A DNA stretch of 64,000 nucleotides from Nostoc desertorum CM1-VF14 (GTDB lineage Bacteria; Cyanobacteriota; Cyanobacteriia; Cyanobacteriales; Nostocaceae): positions 45,294-109,293 of the forward strand of contig JAHHHR010000026.1 of assembly GCA_019359245.1 (NCBI GenBank), read 5' to 3'. Position 1 is the first letter of the stretch. Every line of letters begins with the position of its first letter. The position numbers and the translations under genes are program-made. A model generated the notes under the pieces. It was not told the DNA's origin. It did not search any database and worked only from the letters and a program-made list of their open reading frames with translations. This document shows positions 35,060 through 44,349 of this stretch, piece after piece.

Positions 35060-35971
35060 ATGCCTCGGTTTCTTAGATTAATCATCAATATAGTAATCTT
35101 AAGTGCATTGTTACTCATATCCCAGCAAGTTTGGGCGCAAGATTGGCGTCCGGTTCGCGGTGGTATCCCTTTTGGTATCAGTGGTATGGCTTTGATAGAG
35201 CAAAAAAGCAATTCCTTAGATTTTCTGATTGCCCATGACAACAAGCAAAAAAATCAAGGTCGTTTAGCAATCATCAGGATTAAGGGTAAAAACCAACCTG
35301 AATATTTACCATTAAACTGGCCAAATAACATAGAATTACCCATCGATTTAGAAGCTTTAACATCTGTTCCAGAAAAAACAAAATCCTCTTTTATAGCTTT
35401 AAGCAGTTCTGGAAAAGCTTATTACATCACGTTCGAGCCTGCCAATAAAACCATCTCTACGATCAGGGAATTTAATCTCCCAGGAATTATTCAAGGCAAT
35501 AACTTTGAAGCATTTGGATTACAAAATATAGATGGTAAATTAGTTGCTATTTGGGGGCATCGAGGTGAAGGAGAACAACCAGCAACTATTTTTTGGGGAA
35601 TATTTGACTTAACTAAATATCAAATTACTCTCGTAGGTTCTGCCAATCTGAAAGTACCGTTTCCATCTGGCAATGTTCGTCATATTTCAGATATTAAGGT
35701 AGACCCCGTAGGAATTGTGTACATCACCTCAGCAAGTGATGCTGGAGATGATGGTCCATTTCAGTCAGCTGTGTATGTCGCTGGACACCTGGGATTCCGC
35801 GGTAACAAAATTGCATGGCTGCAAAATCCTCAACTTGTTCCCCTTTACCGCTCTAATTACCACAAAATCGAAGGTATGGAACTTGTTCCAGGTGCAGAAG
35901 GCGGTTTGATTATTGGTACAGATGATGAGAATTTGGGTTCTTATATATACATTTTGGGTGGAAATAGCTGA
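35060..35971 (+). CDS. Secreted beta-propeller-like hypothetical protein
   Basis: I start at ATG 35060, where a signal peptide begins (MPRFLRLIINIVILSALLLI ... QQVWAQ); the longer frame from 34931 only translates a dispersed repeat. The mature 280 residues have repeated beta-strand pairs with small loops (SGMALIEQ, LDFLIAHDN, KVDPVGIVYITSASDAGDDG, KIEGMELVPGAEGGLIIGTDDE), as in proteins with NHL/phytase-like propellers. No catalytic motif is evident. It is exported, probably periplasmic or extracellular, and monocistronic. Confidence 0.65.
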   Translation: MPRFLRLIINIVILSALLLISQQVWAQDWRPVRGGIPFGISGMALIEQKSNSLDFLIAHDNKQKNQGRLAIIRIKGKNQPEYLPLNWPNNIELPIDLEALTSVPEKTKSSFIALSSSGKAYYITFEPANKTISTIREFNLPGIIQGNNFEAFGLQNIDGKLVAIWGHRGEGEQPATIFWGIFDLTKYQITLVGSANLKVPFPSGNVRHISDIKVDPVGIVYITSASDAGDDGPFQSAVYVAGHLGFRGNKIAWLQNPQLVPLYRSNYHKIEGMELVPGAEGGLIIGTDDENLGSYIYILGGNS

Positions 35972-36096
35972 AGTATATCCTTTGATAACTTGTGTAAACA
36001 GGCGTAATGATTTTGAGGATTGCTGGTTTATTCGCGATCGCCTAACAGTTTCCTTGAAGAATATTCATATATTGAAGGTTTTGTCAACTTATTTAG

Positions 36097-36130
36097 TGCG
36101 ATGCCTACGGCGGGCAAAGCCTACGCAACC
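36097..36130. repeat. Short palindromic dispersed repeat
   Basis: GCGATGCCTACGGCGGGCAA followed by AGCCTACGC, in the gap between the convergent propeller-like gene and ychF. Related copies are near 29346, 52350 and 57083. Confidence 0.5.
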
Positions 36131-36182
36131 TGGTGTGGATTGACCATTATCTTATCGATAACGGCCACTCATTAAATTACCC

Positions 36183-37274
36183 CTACACATTAAATCGGAA
36201 CAACATTACATCCCCTTCCTGCACAACATACTCTTTACCTTCACTGCGAACCAAGCCTTTCTCCTTCGCAGCATTCATCGAACCAGTTGTTACCAAGTCT
36301 TTATAAGCAACAGTTTCGGCGCGAATAAATCCCCGCTCAAAATCACTGTGAATTACACCAGCAGCTTGAGGTGCAGACATTCCGGCATTAATTGTCCAAG
36401 CGCGGGTTTCTTTGGGGCCACAAGTGAAGTATGTTCGCAAGCCCAAAAGCGTGTAAGTTGCCCGAATCAACGATTTCAAACCGCCTTCTTCTACACCTAA
36501 AGACGCGAGGAAATCAGCTTTATCTTCCTCTGGTAATTCCACTAATTCAGCTTCAACTTGAGCCGAAACTATCACAACTTGGGCATTTTCTGTTGCTGCA
36601 ATTTGCCGCACTGTTTCCACAAAATGATTACCAGTTGCTAACTCATCTTCAGATACATTCGCAGCATAGATAATCGGTTTATAAGTGAGCAGTTCTAATC
36701 CTTTAATAATTTCTGTTTCTTCTTCATTCAAGCTCACCTGACGCACCGATTTACCTTCATTTAAAGCCGCAGCTAATTTTTCTAAAACTGTGATTTCAAA
36801 CTGTGCATCTTTGCTAGTACGAGCTAGTTTACGAGTGCGGTCAATTCGCCGCTCAATTTGTGATAAATCTGATAAACCTAGTTCTATATTAATGATTTCA
36901 ATATCTCGTGCAGGGTCAACAGAACCAGCGACGTGGATAATATCGTCATTCTCAAAACAACGTACCACATGGACGATCGCATCAACTTCCCGGATGTGGG
37001 ACAGGAATTGATTCCCTAATCCCTCACCCTGACTAGCACCTTTAACTAAACCAGCGATATCTACAAATTCAACCCGCGCCGGGATAATTTGTACCGAACT
37101 GGCAATCTTAGCAAGAACATTTAACCGTTCATCCGGTACTGCGACAACGCCGACATTCGGTTCAATCGTGCAAAAAGGGAAGTTAGCTGCTTCTGCTTTG
37201 GCATTAGCAACTACAGCATTAAATAAAGTAGATTTTCCGACGTTGGGAAGTCCGACAATTCCGGCTCTTAGCAT
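36183..37274 (-). CDS. ychF: Ribosome-associated GTPase/ATPase YchF
   Basis: 363 aa, the standard length. G1 GLPNVGKSTLFNAV (8-21), G3 DIAGLVKGASQGEGLGNQFL, and a C-terminal TGS domain (TCGPKETRAWTINAGMSAPQAAGVIH ... VQEGDVMLFRFNV). Like other YchF proteins it has NxxE-type specificity residues (AANVSEDEL) consistent with ATP preference. It is cytoplasmic and linked to translation and oxidative stress control. Short GGATTTTAAATTTGAGATTT repeat DNA lies just upstream of the start. Confidence 0.95.
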   Translation of the reverse strand: MLRAGIVGLPNVGKSTLFNAVVANAKAEAANFPFCTIEPNVGVVAVPDERLNVLAKIASSVQIIPARVEFVDIAGLVKGASQGEGLGNQFLSHIREVDAIVHVVRCFENDDIIHVAGSVDPARDIEIINIELGLSDLSQIERRIDRTRKLARTSKDAQFEITVLEKLAAALNEGKSVRQVSLNEEETEIIKGLELLTYKPIIYAANVSEDELATGNHFVETVRQIAATENAQVVIVSAQVEAELVELPEEDKADFLASLGVEEGGLKSLIRATYTLLGLRTYFTCGPKETRAWTINAGMSAPQAAGVIHSDFERGFIRAETVAYKDLVTTGSMNAAKEKGLVRSEGKEYVVQEGDVMLFRFNV

Positions 37275-37319
37275 TTTGGATTTTAAATTTGAGATTTTGG
37301 ATTACATTACCAAGGTAAT

Positions 37320-37547
37320 CTAAACAGGTTCCGGTATGGTTTGGGGAATTGGTCCTGGAACCGTCTGAGGAATGGGAGCAGGTACTGGTTCTGGTACAGG
37401 CCCCGGTAACGGTTGAGGAATCGCTGGTCCCGGTACAGGCTCAGGACTAGGTAGCGGACTCGGCTCAGGATTGGGACTAGGTAGTGGACTCGGCCCAGGA
37501 GTAGGAATTTGTGGTTCTGGTATAGAAATCGCAGTAAAATTAATCAT
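37320..37547 (-). CDS. Small proline-rich protein (uncertain)
   Basis: 75 aa, over one third proline, built of repeated PxP units (PLPSPNPEPSPLPSPEPVPG, then PGPVPEPVPAPIPQTVPG). No signal peptide and no clear ribosome binding site. It lies 45 bp upstream of the ychF start on the same strand. It could be a short Pro-rich peptide or an open frame in a simple-sequence tract; the absence of stops over 225 bp is explained by the repeat itself. Confidence 0.35.
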   Translation of the reverse strand: MINFTAISIPEPQIPTPGPSPLPSPNPEPSPLPSPEPVPGPAIPQPLPGPVPEPVPAPIPQTVPGPIPQTIPEPV

Positions 37548-37727
37548 CGCAAGTCTAAATTAAATTATTCAACCTTCCCACGCTAGATGACAACCTCATC
37601 TGTTGACATCTCCCCAAATAGCTATACCCACAAACACATCCTTTAATAATCTTCTCATTCTCTGCGTCCCTCTGCGCTTCCCTCAACGTCCCTCTGCGTT
37701 TAAACTCCAACCTCAATTCGTACTAAA

Positions 37728-37964
37728 CTACTCCTCCTTCACCTTTTCCACCACTTCTGGCACTGGATCGTACCCACCTGGATGAAACGGATGACACCGC
37801 AAAATCCGCCGAGTTGCCATCCAGCTACCACGCAACACTCCAAATCGTTCAATAGCTTCAATAGCATACATCGAACAAGTTGGTTGAAAGCGACAAGTCG
37901 GGAGAAACAACGGTGAGATAAACATTCGGTAGCCCCGAATTAGCCAAATAAATAATAATTTCAT
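37728..37964 (-). CDS. yidD: Membrane protein insertion efficiency factor YidD
   Basis: 78 aa from ATG 37964 (MKLLFIWLIRGYRMFISPLF). The family signature is complete: RGYRMFISPLF, LPTCRFQPTCSMYAIEAIERFG, and RCHPFHPGGYDPVP. It is a small amphipathic protein that assists YidC-dependent insertion at the inner membrane. The longer frame from 37997 adds 11 residues that are not typical. A CTCTGCGTCCCTCTGCG simple repeat lies downstream (37656-37702). Confidence 0.9.
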   Translation of the reverse strand: MKLLFIWLIRGYRMFISPLFLPTCRFQPTCSMYAIEAIERFGVLRGSWMATRRILRCHPFHPGGYDPVPEVVEKVKEE

Positions 37965-38024
37965 TGCAGCTACCCAAATCTTATAAATTAGTAACAAGGG
38001 TAAAACTTTTCATTTGTTGTATCT

Positions 38025-38726
38025 TTGTTAATTACATTTTCTGACTTCACCTCAATTCCGGTTTTCTGGCTGCAAATTGCGTCGGCTGCAATTTGGGTGT
38101 TACTCATCCTTTTGATTGCGGGGGTGGTAAACCGCTTTGCCGACAAGCCAGAAATCGTCCGGAAGATAGTTCATATTGGCACTGGTAATGTGATTCTAAT
38201 CGCTTGGTGGCTAAATATTCCTGCTAGCGTAGGGATTACAGCTTCTATTTTAGCGAGTGCAATCACCTTATTATCCTACCGATTACCAATTCTTCCTGGT
38301 ATTAATAGCGTTGGACGGCAAAGCTTAGGGACATTTTTTTACTCCGTCAGTTTCGGTATTTTAGTTGCCTGGTTCTGGTATTTACAACAACCCCAGTACG
38401 CAGCACTCGGAATTTTGGTGATGACTTGGGGAGATGGATTAGCAGCCTTAATTGGGCAACGTTTTGGTAAACATAAGTATAAAGTTTTTGGTACAGAAAA
38501 AAGTTGGGAAGGCTCCCTAGCTATGATGCTCGTTAGCTATGTTGTCAGTAGTTTGATTTTAGTTGGAACTCAAGGAAACAGTTGGCAAACTTGGGCCATA
38601 TCACTGTTAGTTGCAGTTATAGCTACTGCTTTAGAAGCTGTTTCATTTTTGGGTATTGACAATTTGACAGTTCCTTTGGGTAGTGCAGCCCTTGCCTTCT
38701 TTTTAAGCCAGTTAGTCTTGAGTTAG
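38025..38726 (+). CDS. Phytol/farnesol kinase-like CTP-transferase (VTE5/SEC59 family)
   Basis: 233 aa, polytopic (about six or seven hydrophobic segments). Family motifs: RKIVHIGTGNVILIAWWLNI, ILVMTWGDGLAALIGQRFGKHKYKVFGTEKSWEGSLAM, and LDNLTVPLGSA-like (GIDNLTVPLGSAALAF). These match polyprenol/phytol kinases that use CTP to phosphorylate phytol released from chlorophyll, feeding tocopherol and chlorophyll salvage. A TTG start at 38025 is assumed; the true start could be slightly different. yidD is divergent. Confidence 0.8.
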   Translation: MLITFSDFTSIPVFWLQIASAAIWVLLILLIAGVVNRFADKPEIVRKIVHIGTGNVILIAWWLNIPASVGITASILASAITLLSYRLPILPGINSVGRQSLGTFFYSVSFGILVAWFWYLQQPQYAALGILVMTWGDGLAALIGQRFGKHKYKVFGTEKSWEGSLAMMLVSYVVSSLILVGTQGNSWQTWAISLLVAVIATALEAVSFLGIDNLTVPLGSAALAFFLSQLVLS

Positions 38727-38786
38727 TAATTGCCTTGAGATACTATTGCTAAGGCTCTTTTATTACTCTGAAAAAATCAAATATTT

Positions 38787-38866
38787 GTAGGTTGGGTTGA
38801 ACATTCGTGTTACCCAACAAAATCAAGGATTCTTGGTGTTGGGTTTCCTTACTCAACTCAACCTAC
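38787..38866. repeat. Inverted-repeat element (GTAGGTTGGGTTGA family)
   Basis: The outer arms GTAGGTTGGGTTGA (38787-38800) and TCAACTCAACCTAC (about 38853-38866) enclose an inner pair GTTACCCAAC / GTGTTGGGT. The nested hairpin is a common mobile-looking intergenic repeat in Nostoc-type genomes. Confidence 0.7.
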
Positions 38867-38905
38867 TTATTAGTAATACCCAAACCATAATTGAGGAATA
38901 GAGTT

Positions 38906-39427
38906 ATGGAGATGGTTGGTTTCGGGGAAGAGATTACTGGAGAAGAATTGCTCAGACGCTATGCTGCTGGGGAAAGAAATTTTCCCTTGATTCGTATTGA
39001 GGACATGGAGTGTGTTTTGGAGGGAGCTGACCTCAGAGGAATTAATCTCATGGGGTCTCACTTGCACCATGCTCCGTGGTCGAGTATTAATTTGAGCGGA
39101 GCCTGTCTGCTCGCTGCTGACTTTGCTGGTGCCTGGATGGATGGAACTGACTTGAGTGACGCTGATTTGACTGGTGCTTGTTTGCGGGGAACTAACTTTA
39201 CTAACGCTAATTTGAGTAATTGCATTTTGGAGGGAGCTAACTTGAGAGAAGCTATCTTGTGGAATGCTAATTTGAGAGGTGCTGTTTTCAACAACGCTAT
39301 TTTGGCTGATGCTAGTTTTACTGGTGCCAAATATTTCACTATTAACCAGTACATGACGGGTATTTTGTTCTGGAATACTACTATGCCCGATGGAACTGTT
39401 ATCGAAGGCCCCACTTACATTAACTGA
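38906..39427 (+). CDS. Pentapeptide-repeat protein
   Basis: 173 aa from ATG 38906, chosen because GAGGA lies about 9 nt upstream; the frame's earlier TTG has no site. Residues about 35-150 are consecutive A(D/N)LxX pentapeptides (GADLRGINLMGSHLHHA, GTDLSDADLTGACLRGTNFT, NANLRGAVFNNAILADASFT), which form a right-handed quadrilateral beta-helix. The N-terminal FGEEITGEELLRRYAAGERNF is a leader common in cyanobacterial members. No signal peptide. Function unknown, as for most of the family. Confidence 0.9.
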   Translation: MEMVGFGEEITGEELLRRYAAGERNFPLIRIEDMECVLEGADLRGINLMGSHLHHAPWSSINLSGACLLAADFAGAWMDGTDLSDADLTGACLRGTNFTNANLSNCILEGANLREAILWNANLRGAVFNNAILADASFTGAKYFTINQYMTGILFWNTTMPDGTVIEGPTYIN

Positions 39428-39556
39428 CTCAGGTGTGAATTTCCGTTTCAGCCATTAAAGGGGCTGAAATAACGTTGAGCCAATTTACAATGTCTGAAAC
39501 TAATCTTTTTGATTATATTCAATACCACCCATCACGTTAAAATTGAGCCGAGTCTA

Positions 39557-40456
39557 TTAGCGCGATCGCTCCAAAATCCAATCGAGTAAAATCGGATTGA
39601 CTAACTCCGGTGCTTCATCCTGCGGACAATGCCCCACCCCTTCTAAAGGAATAAACTTTTCTACTTGCGGAAAGTCAGCTAATTCTCTCCCTAACTCTAT
39701 TGGTTCCCACGGGTCTGCTGTTCCCCACAAGATAATCGCCGGACACTGTAACAGTGGCAAAAGGTCTTCTGGTAGAGGTCCTGTAGAATACGAAGTAAAA
39801 GCCAGGAACACAGCAACAGCCCCCGGATCGCTTGCTGGTGAAGTGAGAATATCTACCAACTCATCTGTCACCATCTCAGCATTCGCATAAGCTTGCAGCA
39901 GAATTTTTCGCACCGTTTTCGGTTTGGCGAGTTGATTGAAAAAGAAATCGCCAACTGGTTTGATGGATAACAGGCGTTGCAGTACAGGCGCGCCATAACG
40001 ACGAGACCAAGGTAAAGTTACCCGTTTGCGATCGTGCAATAGCCTTAAAGAACAGTTGAGCAAAGCAACTCCTAAGGCAATATCTGGGTTGCTTACTGCT
40101 GCTTGCATGGCTACAATACAGCCAATAGAATTTCCGACTAAAAAAGCTGGCTCACCCACTACTTCGCGGCAAAAATCTGCTACTTGCTGTCCCCAGGTTT
40201 CTAGTGTGTAGACAATTTTTTCACCAGGTTTAGGTTTTGCGGAAGCACCAAAACCAATCAAATCGATCGCATAAACACGGCAATTTTGTGCCAATACGGG
40301 AATATTTTTTTGCCAATGCCACCAAGAAGCGCCAAATCCATGCACGAGGACAACAACTGGCCCAGTGGTTCCTTGGGTTTGATAGCAGATAGGGAAACCT
40401 TGCCAAATCCAGGTTTTTGTAGAGTTAAGTGCTATTTTTGAACTTGAGGTTGTCAT
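39557..40456 (-). CDS. Alpha/beta-fold hydrolase
   Basis: 299 aa. Oxyanion region VLVHGFGASWWHWQ, nucleophile elbow GNSIGC with S110, an Asp in ILWGTADPWEP, and the His in LEGVGHCPQDEAPE complete the triad. The WHWQKNIPxLA ... YAIDLIGFGASxKP layout resembles the plant/cyanobacterial group that includes pheophytinase and chlorophyll dephytylase. A phytol-ester substrate is possible but not shown; a phytol-kinase-like gene sits 830 bp away on the other strand. Confidence 0.85.
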   Translation of the reverse strand: MTTSSSKIALNSTKTWIWQGFPICYQTQGTTGPVVVLVHGFGASWWHWQKNIPVLAQNCRVYAIDLIGFGASAKPKPGEKIVYTLETWGQQVADFCREVVGEPAFLVGNSIGCIVAMQAAVSNPDIALGVALLNCSLRLLHDRKRVTLPWSRRYGAPVLQRLLSIKPVGDFFFNQLAKPKTVRKILLQAYANAEMVTDELVDILTSPASDPGAVAVFLAFTSYSTGPLPEDLLPLLQCPAIILWGTADPWEPIELGRELADFPQVEKFIPLEGVGHCPQDEAPELVNPILLDWILERSR

Positions 40457-40907
40457 AGAAAATTTGATTAATACAAGGGTAAAAGCCTTTCAGGCGCAAG
40501 GCACAAGCAAAATTGTTTTTAATTTGAATAAAATTTATCAGATTTTCAAAGAAAATCCTTTGCTCTAGTGATAACTTAGACATACGCCACGAAAGTTTCT
40601 AGGCTGATAATTTTATCCAGCATAGAGAGTTTTCGCCTTGTTGATAGAGGTAATTTACTCACAACCTAGATTATGTCTAGCATTAGGAATTATAACTTTT
40701 CTAAATGTTAAGTAATATTTTTGCTATTTTTAGATGTGAGCGAATTACCATTAGTGCTAGATTCAGTAGTTTCACAATTTACGATCGCTAATCAGAGTCT
40801 ATAACATTGTCAAATATGAGGCATCGGCTAAGGGGTGGTTTGCAACTGGAAACTGACGCTGAATTTAATAATATTTTTTTTGTTCCTAGTTCTGCGAGCC
40901 AGAAAAC
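40457..40907. other. 451-bp intergenic region
   Basis: AT-rich sequence between divergent genes. No open frame, tRNA or long hairpin is seen. It should hold the promoters of the hydrolase and of the thioredoxin-fold gene. Confidence 0.4.
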
Positions 40908-41462
40908 ATGAATCTGCTAGAAACAATTGATACTCCTGTTGGGAGCTACGCACCAGATTTTGAAATACCAGGAATTGATGGTCAAGTACACCATCTCAGG
41001 CGTTATCTTGAGAAGTTCCGAGCAGTCGGCGTTATTTCTATGTGTAACCACTGTCCTTATGTAGAGTGGTATATAGACAGGTTAAAAAACATTCAAGCCG
41101 AATTTGGTCCAGAAGGCTTCACACTCATTGGGATGAATGGTAGTGATGGTAATCACGACACTAAGCCAAGCTTTGAAAATATGAAAGCTTTTGCCCAACG
41201 TCATGATTTAAACTTTCCTTACTTGTGGGACTCGACACAAGATGTCACTCGCAGTTTTGGTGCTACAAAAACACCAATGGCATTTTTAATAGACACCAAT
41301 GGTATAGTACGTTACAAAGGTAAAATTGACGATCATCCCCAAGACTCATTATCGGTGGGAGAGGATTATTTGAGAACTGCGATCGCCTCTCTATTTCTTG
41401 GTCAAGAAATAGATATACCACAAACAGAACCAATAGGTACTACATTGATTTTGCGTAACTAG
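40908..41462 (+). CDS. Thioredoxin-fold redoxin (AhpC/TSA-like)
   Basis: 184 aa. MNLLETIDTPVGSYAPDFEIPGIDG opens the redoxin fold, the active site is SMCNHCPYVEWY (CxxC with C-N-H-C), and the cis-Pro loop is ATKTPMAFLID. Such proteins act as thiol oxidoreductases or peroxidase-like reductants in the cytoplasm; no signal peptide is present. It lies 71 bp upstream of pyrH on the same strand but is probably a separate unit. Confidence 0.85.
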   Translation: MNLLETIDTPVGSYAPDFEIPGIDGQVHHLRRYLEKFRAVGVISMCNHCPYVEWYIDRLKNIQAEFGPEGFTLIGMNGSDGNHDTKPSFENMKAFAQRHDLNFPYLWDSTQDVTRSFGATKTPMAFLIDTNGIVRYKGKIDDHPQDSLSVGEDYLRTAIASLFLGQEIDIPQTEPIGTTLILRN

Positions 41463-41533
41463 ACATAGATAGTCCCTGTAACTGCTATCTTAAATTGGAG
41501 GCAATTGCAACTTTTTTGATAAAGCGGAACTTC

Positions 41534-42262
41534 ATGGGAACGAATTACCGACGGGTTTTACTCAAACTGAGCGGTGAAGCCTTAATGGGCAACATGGGCT
41601 ATGGCATTGATCCAGAAGTGGTCAAAGGAATAGCACAAGAATTAGCAGAGGTGATAGCCACTGGCACTCAAATCGCCATAGTTGTTGGCGGCGGCAATAT
41701 TTTTCGTGGCGTCAAAGCAGCTTCGGCGGGGATGGATAGGGCAACCGCTGACTATATTGGGATGATTGCCACGGTAATGAACGCCATGACGCTGCAAGAT
41801 TCGCTAGAACACATAGGGGTACAGACGCGGGTACAAACTGCGATCGCTATGCAAGAATTAGCAGAACCATATATTCGTCGTCGTGCCATCCGTCATCTTG
41901 AAAAAGGGCGGGTGGTAATTTTTGGTGCTGGTTCTGGAAATCCCTTCTTTACTACAGATACCACTGCGGCACTAAGAGCAGCAGAAATCGATGCTGAAGT
42001 GATTTTTAAAGCCACTAAAGTAGACGGAGTATATGATGCAGATCCTCACATTTATCCTAACGCCAAGCGTTACAATAGCCTCACCTACGCGCACGTTTTA
42101 GCCAAAGATTTGCGGGTGATGGATAGTACTGCGATCGCCTTGTGTAAAGAAAATAATATCCCAATTCTGGTATTTGACCTAACGGTGCGAGGTAACATCC
42201 ACCGAGCAGTCTTGGGAGAATCCATCGGTACCCTTGTGGGAGGTTCTTGTGATATTAGCTGA
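41534..42262 (+). CDS. pyrH: UMP kinase
   Basis: 242 aa from MGTNYRRVLLKLSGEALMG (ATG 41534); the frame open to 41495 adds residues not seen in the family. Motifs: VVGGGNIFRG, the DYIGMIATVMNAM helix, FGAGSGNPFFTTDTTAALRAAEI, and VFKATKVDGVYDADP-like (IFKATKVDGVYDADPHIYP). It makes UDP from UMP. It overlaps frr by 14 bp, the conserved pyrH-frr pair. Confidence 0.95.
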   Translation: MGTNYRRVLLKLSGEALMGNMGYGIDPEVVKGIAQELAEVIATGTQIAIVVGGGNIFRGVKAASAGMDRATADYIGMIATVMNAMTLQDSLEHIGVQTRVQTAIAMQELAEPYIRRRAIRHLEKGRVVIFGAGSGNPFFTTDTTAALRAAEIDAEVIFKATKVDGVYDADPHIYPNAKRYNSLTYAHVLAKDLRVMDSTAIALCKENNIPILVFDLTVRGNIHRAVLGESIGTLVGGSCDIS

Positions 42263-42797
42263 CGCGAAAAGTAAAATGCAAAGTTCTGTTGAGTCAACTC
42301 AACGAGCTTTTAACACGATTCGCACTGGTCGCGCCAATGCGAGTCTGTTAGATAAAATATTAGTGGACTATTACAGTTCGCCTACACCCTTAAAATCACT
42401 GGCAAATATTAGCACGCCAGATGCATCGACAATTCAGATTCAACCATACGAGCGCAACACCCTAAACATCATTGAGAAGGCGATTTCCCTCTCAGATGTA
42501 GGTTTAACCCCCAGTAATGACGGTTCTGTAATTCGGCTGAATATTCCGCCTTTGACAAGCGAACGCCGAAAAGAATTCGTCAAAATGGCTACTAAATATG
42601 CTGAAGAGGGTCGTGTTGCTATTCGCAACATCCGCCGCGATGCCATAGACTCGATTCGCAAGCAAGAGAAAGCCTCTGAAATCTCCAAAGATGAATCAAA
42701 AGACCAACAAGACAACTTGCAAAAATTGACAAACGAGTATATTGCCAAAATAGACGCACTATTGGCAGAAAAAGAAAAAGACATCACGACTGTTTAA
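42249..42797 (+). CDS. frr: Ribosome recycling factor
   Basis: 182 aa from the GTG at 42249 (VILADAKSKMQSSVESTQRA). GGGAGG at 42238-42243, 5 nt upstream and inside pyrH, decides the start. Family motifs: FNTIRTGRANASLLDKI, DYYSSPTPLKSLANIS, RIPP-like LNIPPLTSERRKEFVKMA, and VAIRNIRRDAIDSIRKQEK. It releases ribosomes with EF-G after termination. It overlaps pyrH by 14 bp and is followed by a strong hairpin. Confidence 0.95.
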   Translation: MILADAKSKMQSSVESTQRAFNTIRTGRANASLLDKILVDYYSSPTPLKSLANISTPDASTIQIQPYERNTLNIIEKAISLSDVGLTPSNDGSVIRLNIPPLTSERRKEFVKMATKYAEEGRVAIRNIRRDAIDSIRKQEKASEISKDESKDQQDNLQKLTNEYIAKIDALLAEKEKDITTV

Positions 42798-42814
42798 AGT
42801 CTAAAGTCTGAAGC

Positions 42815-42855
42815 ATAAAGGCTGAAGGATCATGGATAAATTCTTCAGCCTTTAT
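42815..42855 (+). terminator. Terminator hairpin after frr
   Basis: Perfect 13-bp stem ATAAAGGCTGAAG (42815-42827) / CTTCAGCCTTTAT (42843-42855) with a 15-nt loop, followed by a moderately T-rich stretch. It probably ends the pyrH-frr transcript. Confidence 0.6.
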
Positions 42856-42956
42856 CATTTCTTAGTATCTACCAAAAACTGATCAAGCAAGTAAGTGGAC
42901 ATAAGTAATTTGAGTAGGGGCAATTATTAAACAATTCGTAATTCATAATGACGTTT

Positions 42957-43145
42957 TCTACGTTCGCGGGAGCGTGTCGCAAACAGACGCTTCGCGTAGC
43001 TTGCTTCTTTGTAGGAGTACGCGGATTCGCTTTCTCGTGTCGCCAGCGTAGTTATGTTTTGTGACGGGGATATCAACCCATATTTAATTACGAATTACGT
43101 TAGCGTAGCGGTAGCGTTCGCGCAGCGTCTCCTAGAGAAGAATGA
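42957..43145. repeat. Pair of GC-rich palindromic repeats
   Basis: Copy 1 (42957-43050) contains GACGCTTCGCGTAGCTTGCT and GTAGGAGTACGCGG; copy 2 (43099-43142) contains TTAGCGTAGCGGTAGCG and TTCGCGCAGCGTCTCCTAGA. They belong to the same family as 1757-1815, 2708-2792 and 27637-27690. No gene lies between frr and the reductase. Confidence 0.6.
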
Positions 43146-43227
43146 GCGTCATTAGTAATTACAAATTATGATAGATTGCCTCTACTCAATAGAAAATAAA
43201 CGAGTTCAGGAGCAAAAATTCAGCCAT

Positions 43228-44349
43228 ATGTACGACTGCATCATTGTCGGCGCTGGGCCAGCTGGTGGAACAGCTGCATATCATTTAGCCAAGCAGGGTC
43301 GCTCAATATTAGTGTTAGAAAAAGAATCCCTACCAAGATATAAGCCTTGTGGCGGTGGTGTATCTCCAGCGATCGCTCAATGGTTTGACTTTGATTTTAG
43401 CCCAGCAATTTCTGTAAAAGCCGACTCCCTTCGCTTTACCTGGAAATTAGGCGACCCAGTGGAAGCAAAAATCGCCACTAAGGAACCAGTCTGGATGGTG
43501 CGACGAGATATCTTTGACCATTTTATAGTGCAGCAAGCACAGAAGCAAGGGGCTGAACTCCGAGATAATACTGAAGTCACAGGTATTGAGTTTAAAAGTG
43601 ACTATTGGCAAGTTAATACAGCCAATGGGCCAGTTACAGCTCGCTACTTAATAGCGGCTGATGGTGTTAAAGGGCCAATGGCAAAATGGCTCGGCTTCAA
43701 AGAACGTAAACGTCGTTTAGCAGGAGCTTTAGAAGCAGAAGTTTCTGCAATTGTGAAAGATAAATCTACAATTCACTTCGAGTTTGGCTTGGTGAAAAAC
43801 GGTTACATCTGGAATTTCCCGAAAGCGGACGGTTATTCCATTGGTGTCGGTACATTTATCGGCGGTCAAGCTCAAGACTTTAAAAAGATTTTAGATGAGT
43901 ACGCGCGATCGTTTAATGTAGATATCAAAACTAGCAAGCAGTATGGTTATCCCCTGAGCTTGTGGGATGGTAATCAAAAGTTGCATACTCAAAATGCAGT
44001 TTTGGTTGGGGAAGCTGCTTGTGTAGTTGATCCGATGACAGCAGAAGGCATTCGCCCCTCAATTTTTAGCGGTTTGATTGCAGCAGGAGCCATTAATGAG
44101 GCTCTTTCTGGTGATACCAACGCTTTAGAAAAATATAGTGAAGCCATTAATGAAGAATGGGGTACCGAAATGGCTTGGGCGAAAAAATTAGGTGGAGCAT
44201 TCTATCGCTTTCCTAGCATTGGCTACAAAGTTGGTGTTAAGCGCCCCTCTGGTGCCAAAATCATGGGTAAAATTCTGTGCGGAGAACTGCGTTATGGCGA
44301 CGTTGCCGATCGCGCGCTCAAGCGTTTAATTCCTGGTTTCGGTGGTTAA
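43228..44349 (+). CDS. Geranylgeranyl-reductase-family FAD oxidoreductase
   Basis: 373 aa from MYDCIIVGAGPAGGTAAYHL (ATG 43228); the frame open to 43168 adds an atypical leader. FAD-binding GxGxxG (VGAGPAGG), then the PRYKPCGGGVS motif of the geranylgeranyl reductase family, YLIAADGVKGPMAKWLG, and GEAACVVDPMTAEGIRPSIFSG. Members hydrogenate isoprenoid chains of chlorophyll, tocopherol or archaeal-type lipids. This one differs from the opening I expect for canonical ChlP, so the substrate is uncertain. Monocistronic. Confidence 0.85.
   Translation: MYDCIIVGAGPAGGTAAYHLAKQGRSILVLEKESLPRYKPCGGGVSPAIAQWFDFDFSPAISVKADSLRFTWKLGDPVEAKIATKEPVWMVRRDIFDHFIVQQAQKQGAELRDNTEVTGIEFKSDYWQVNTANGPVTARYLIAADGVKGPMAKWLGFKERKRRLAGALEAEVSAIVKDKSTIHFEFGLVKNGYIWNFPKADGYSIGVGTFIGGQAQDFKKILDEYARSFNVDIKTSKQYGYPLSLWDGNQKLHTQNAVLVGEAACVVDPMTAEGIRPSIFSGLIAAGAINEALSGDTNALEKYSEAINEEWGTEMAWAKKLGGAFYRFPSIGYKVGVKRPSGAKIMGKILCGELRYGDVADRALKRLIPGFGG

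Noticed and set aside
37728..37997. Longer start for yidD at 37997
   Set aside because: The added residues are not part of the YidD family; the ATG at 37964 begins at the conserved MKLLFIWLIRGYR.
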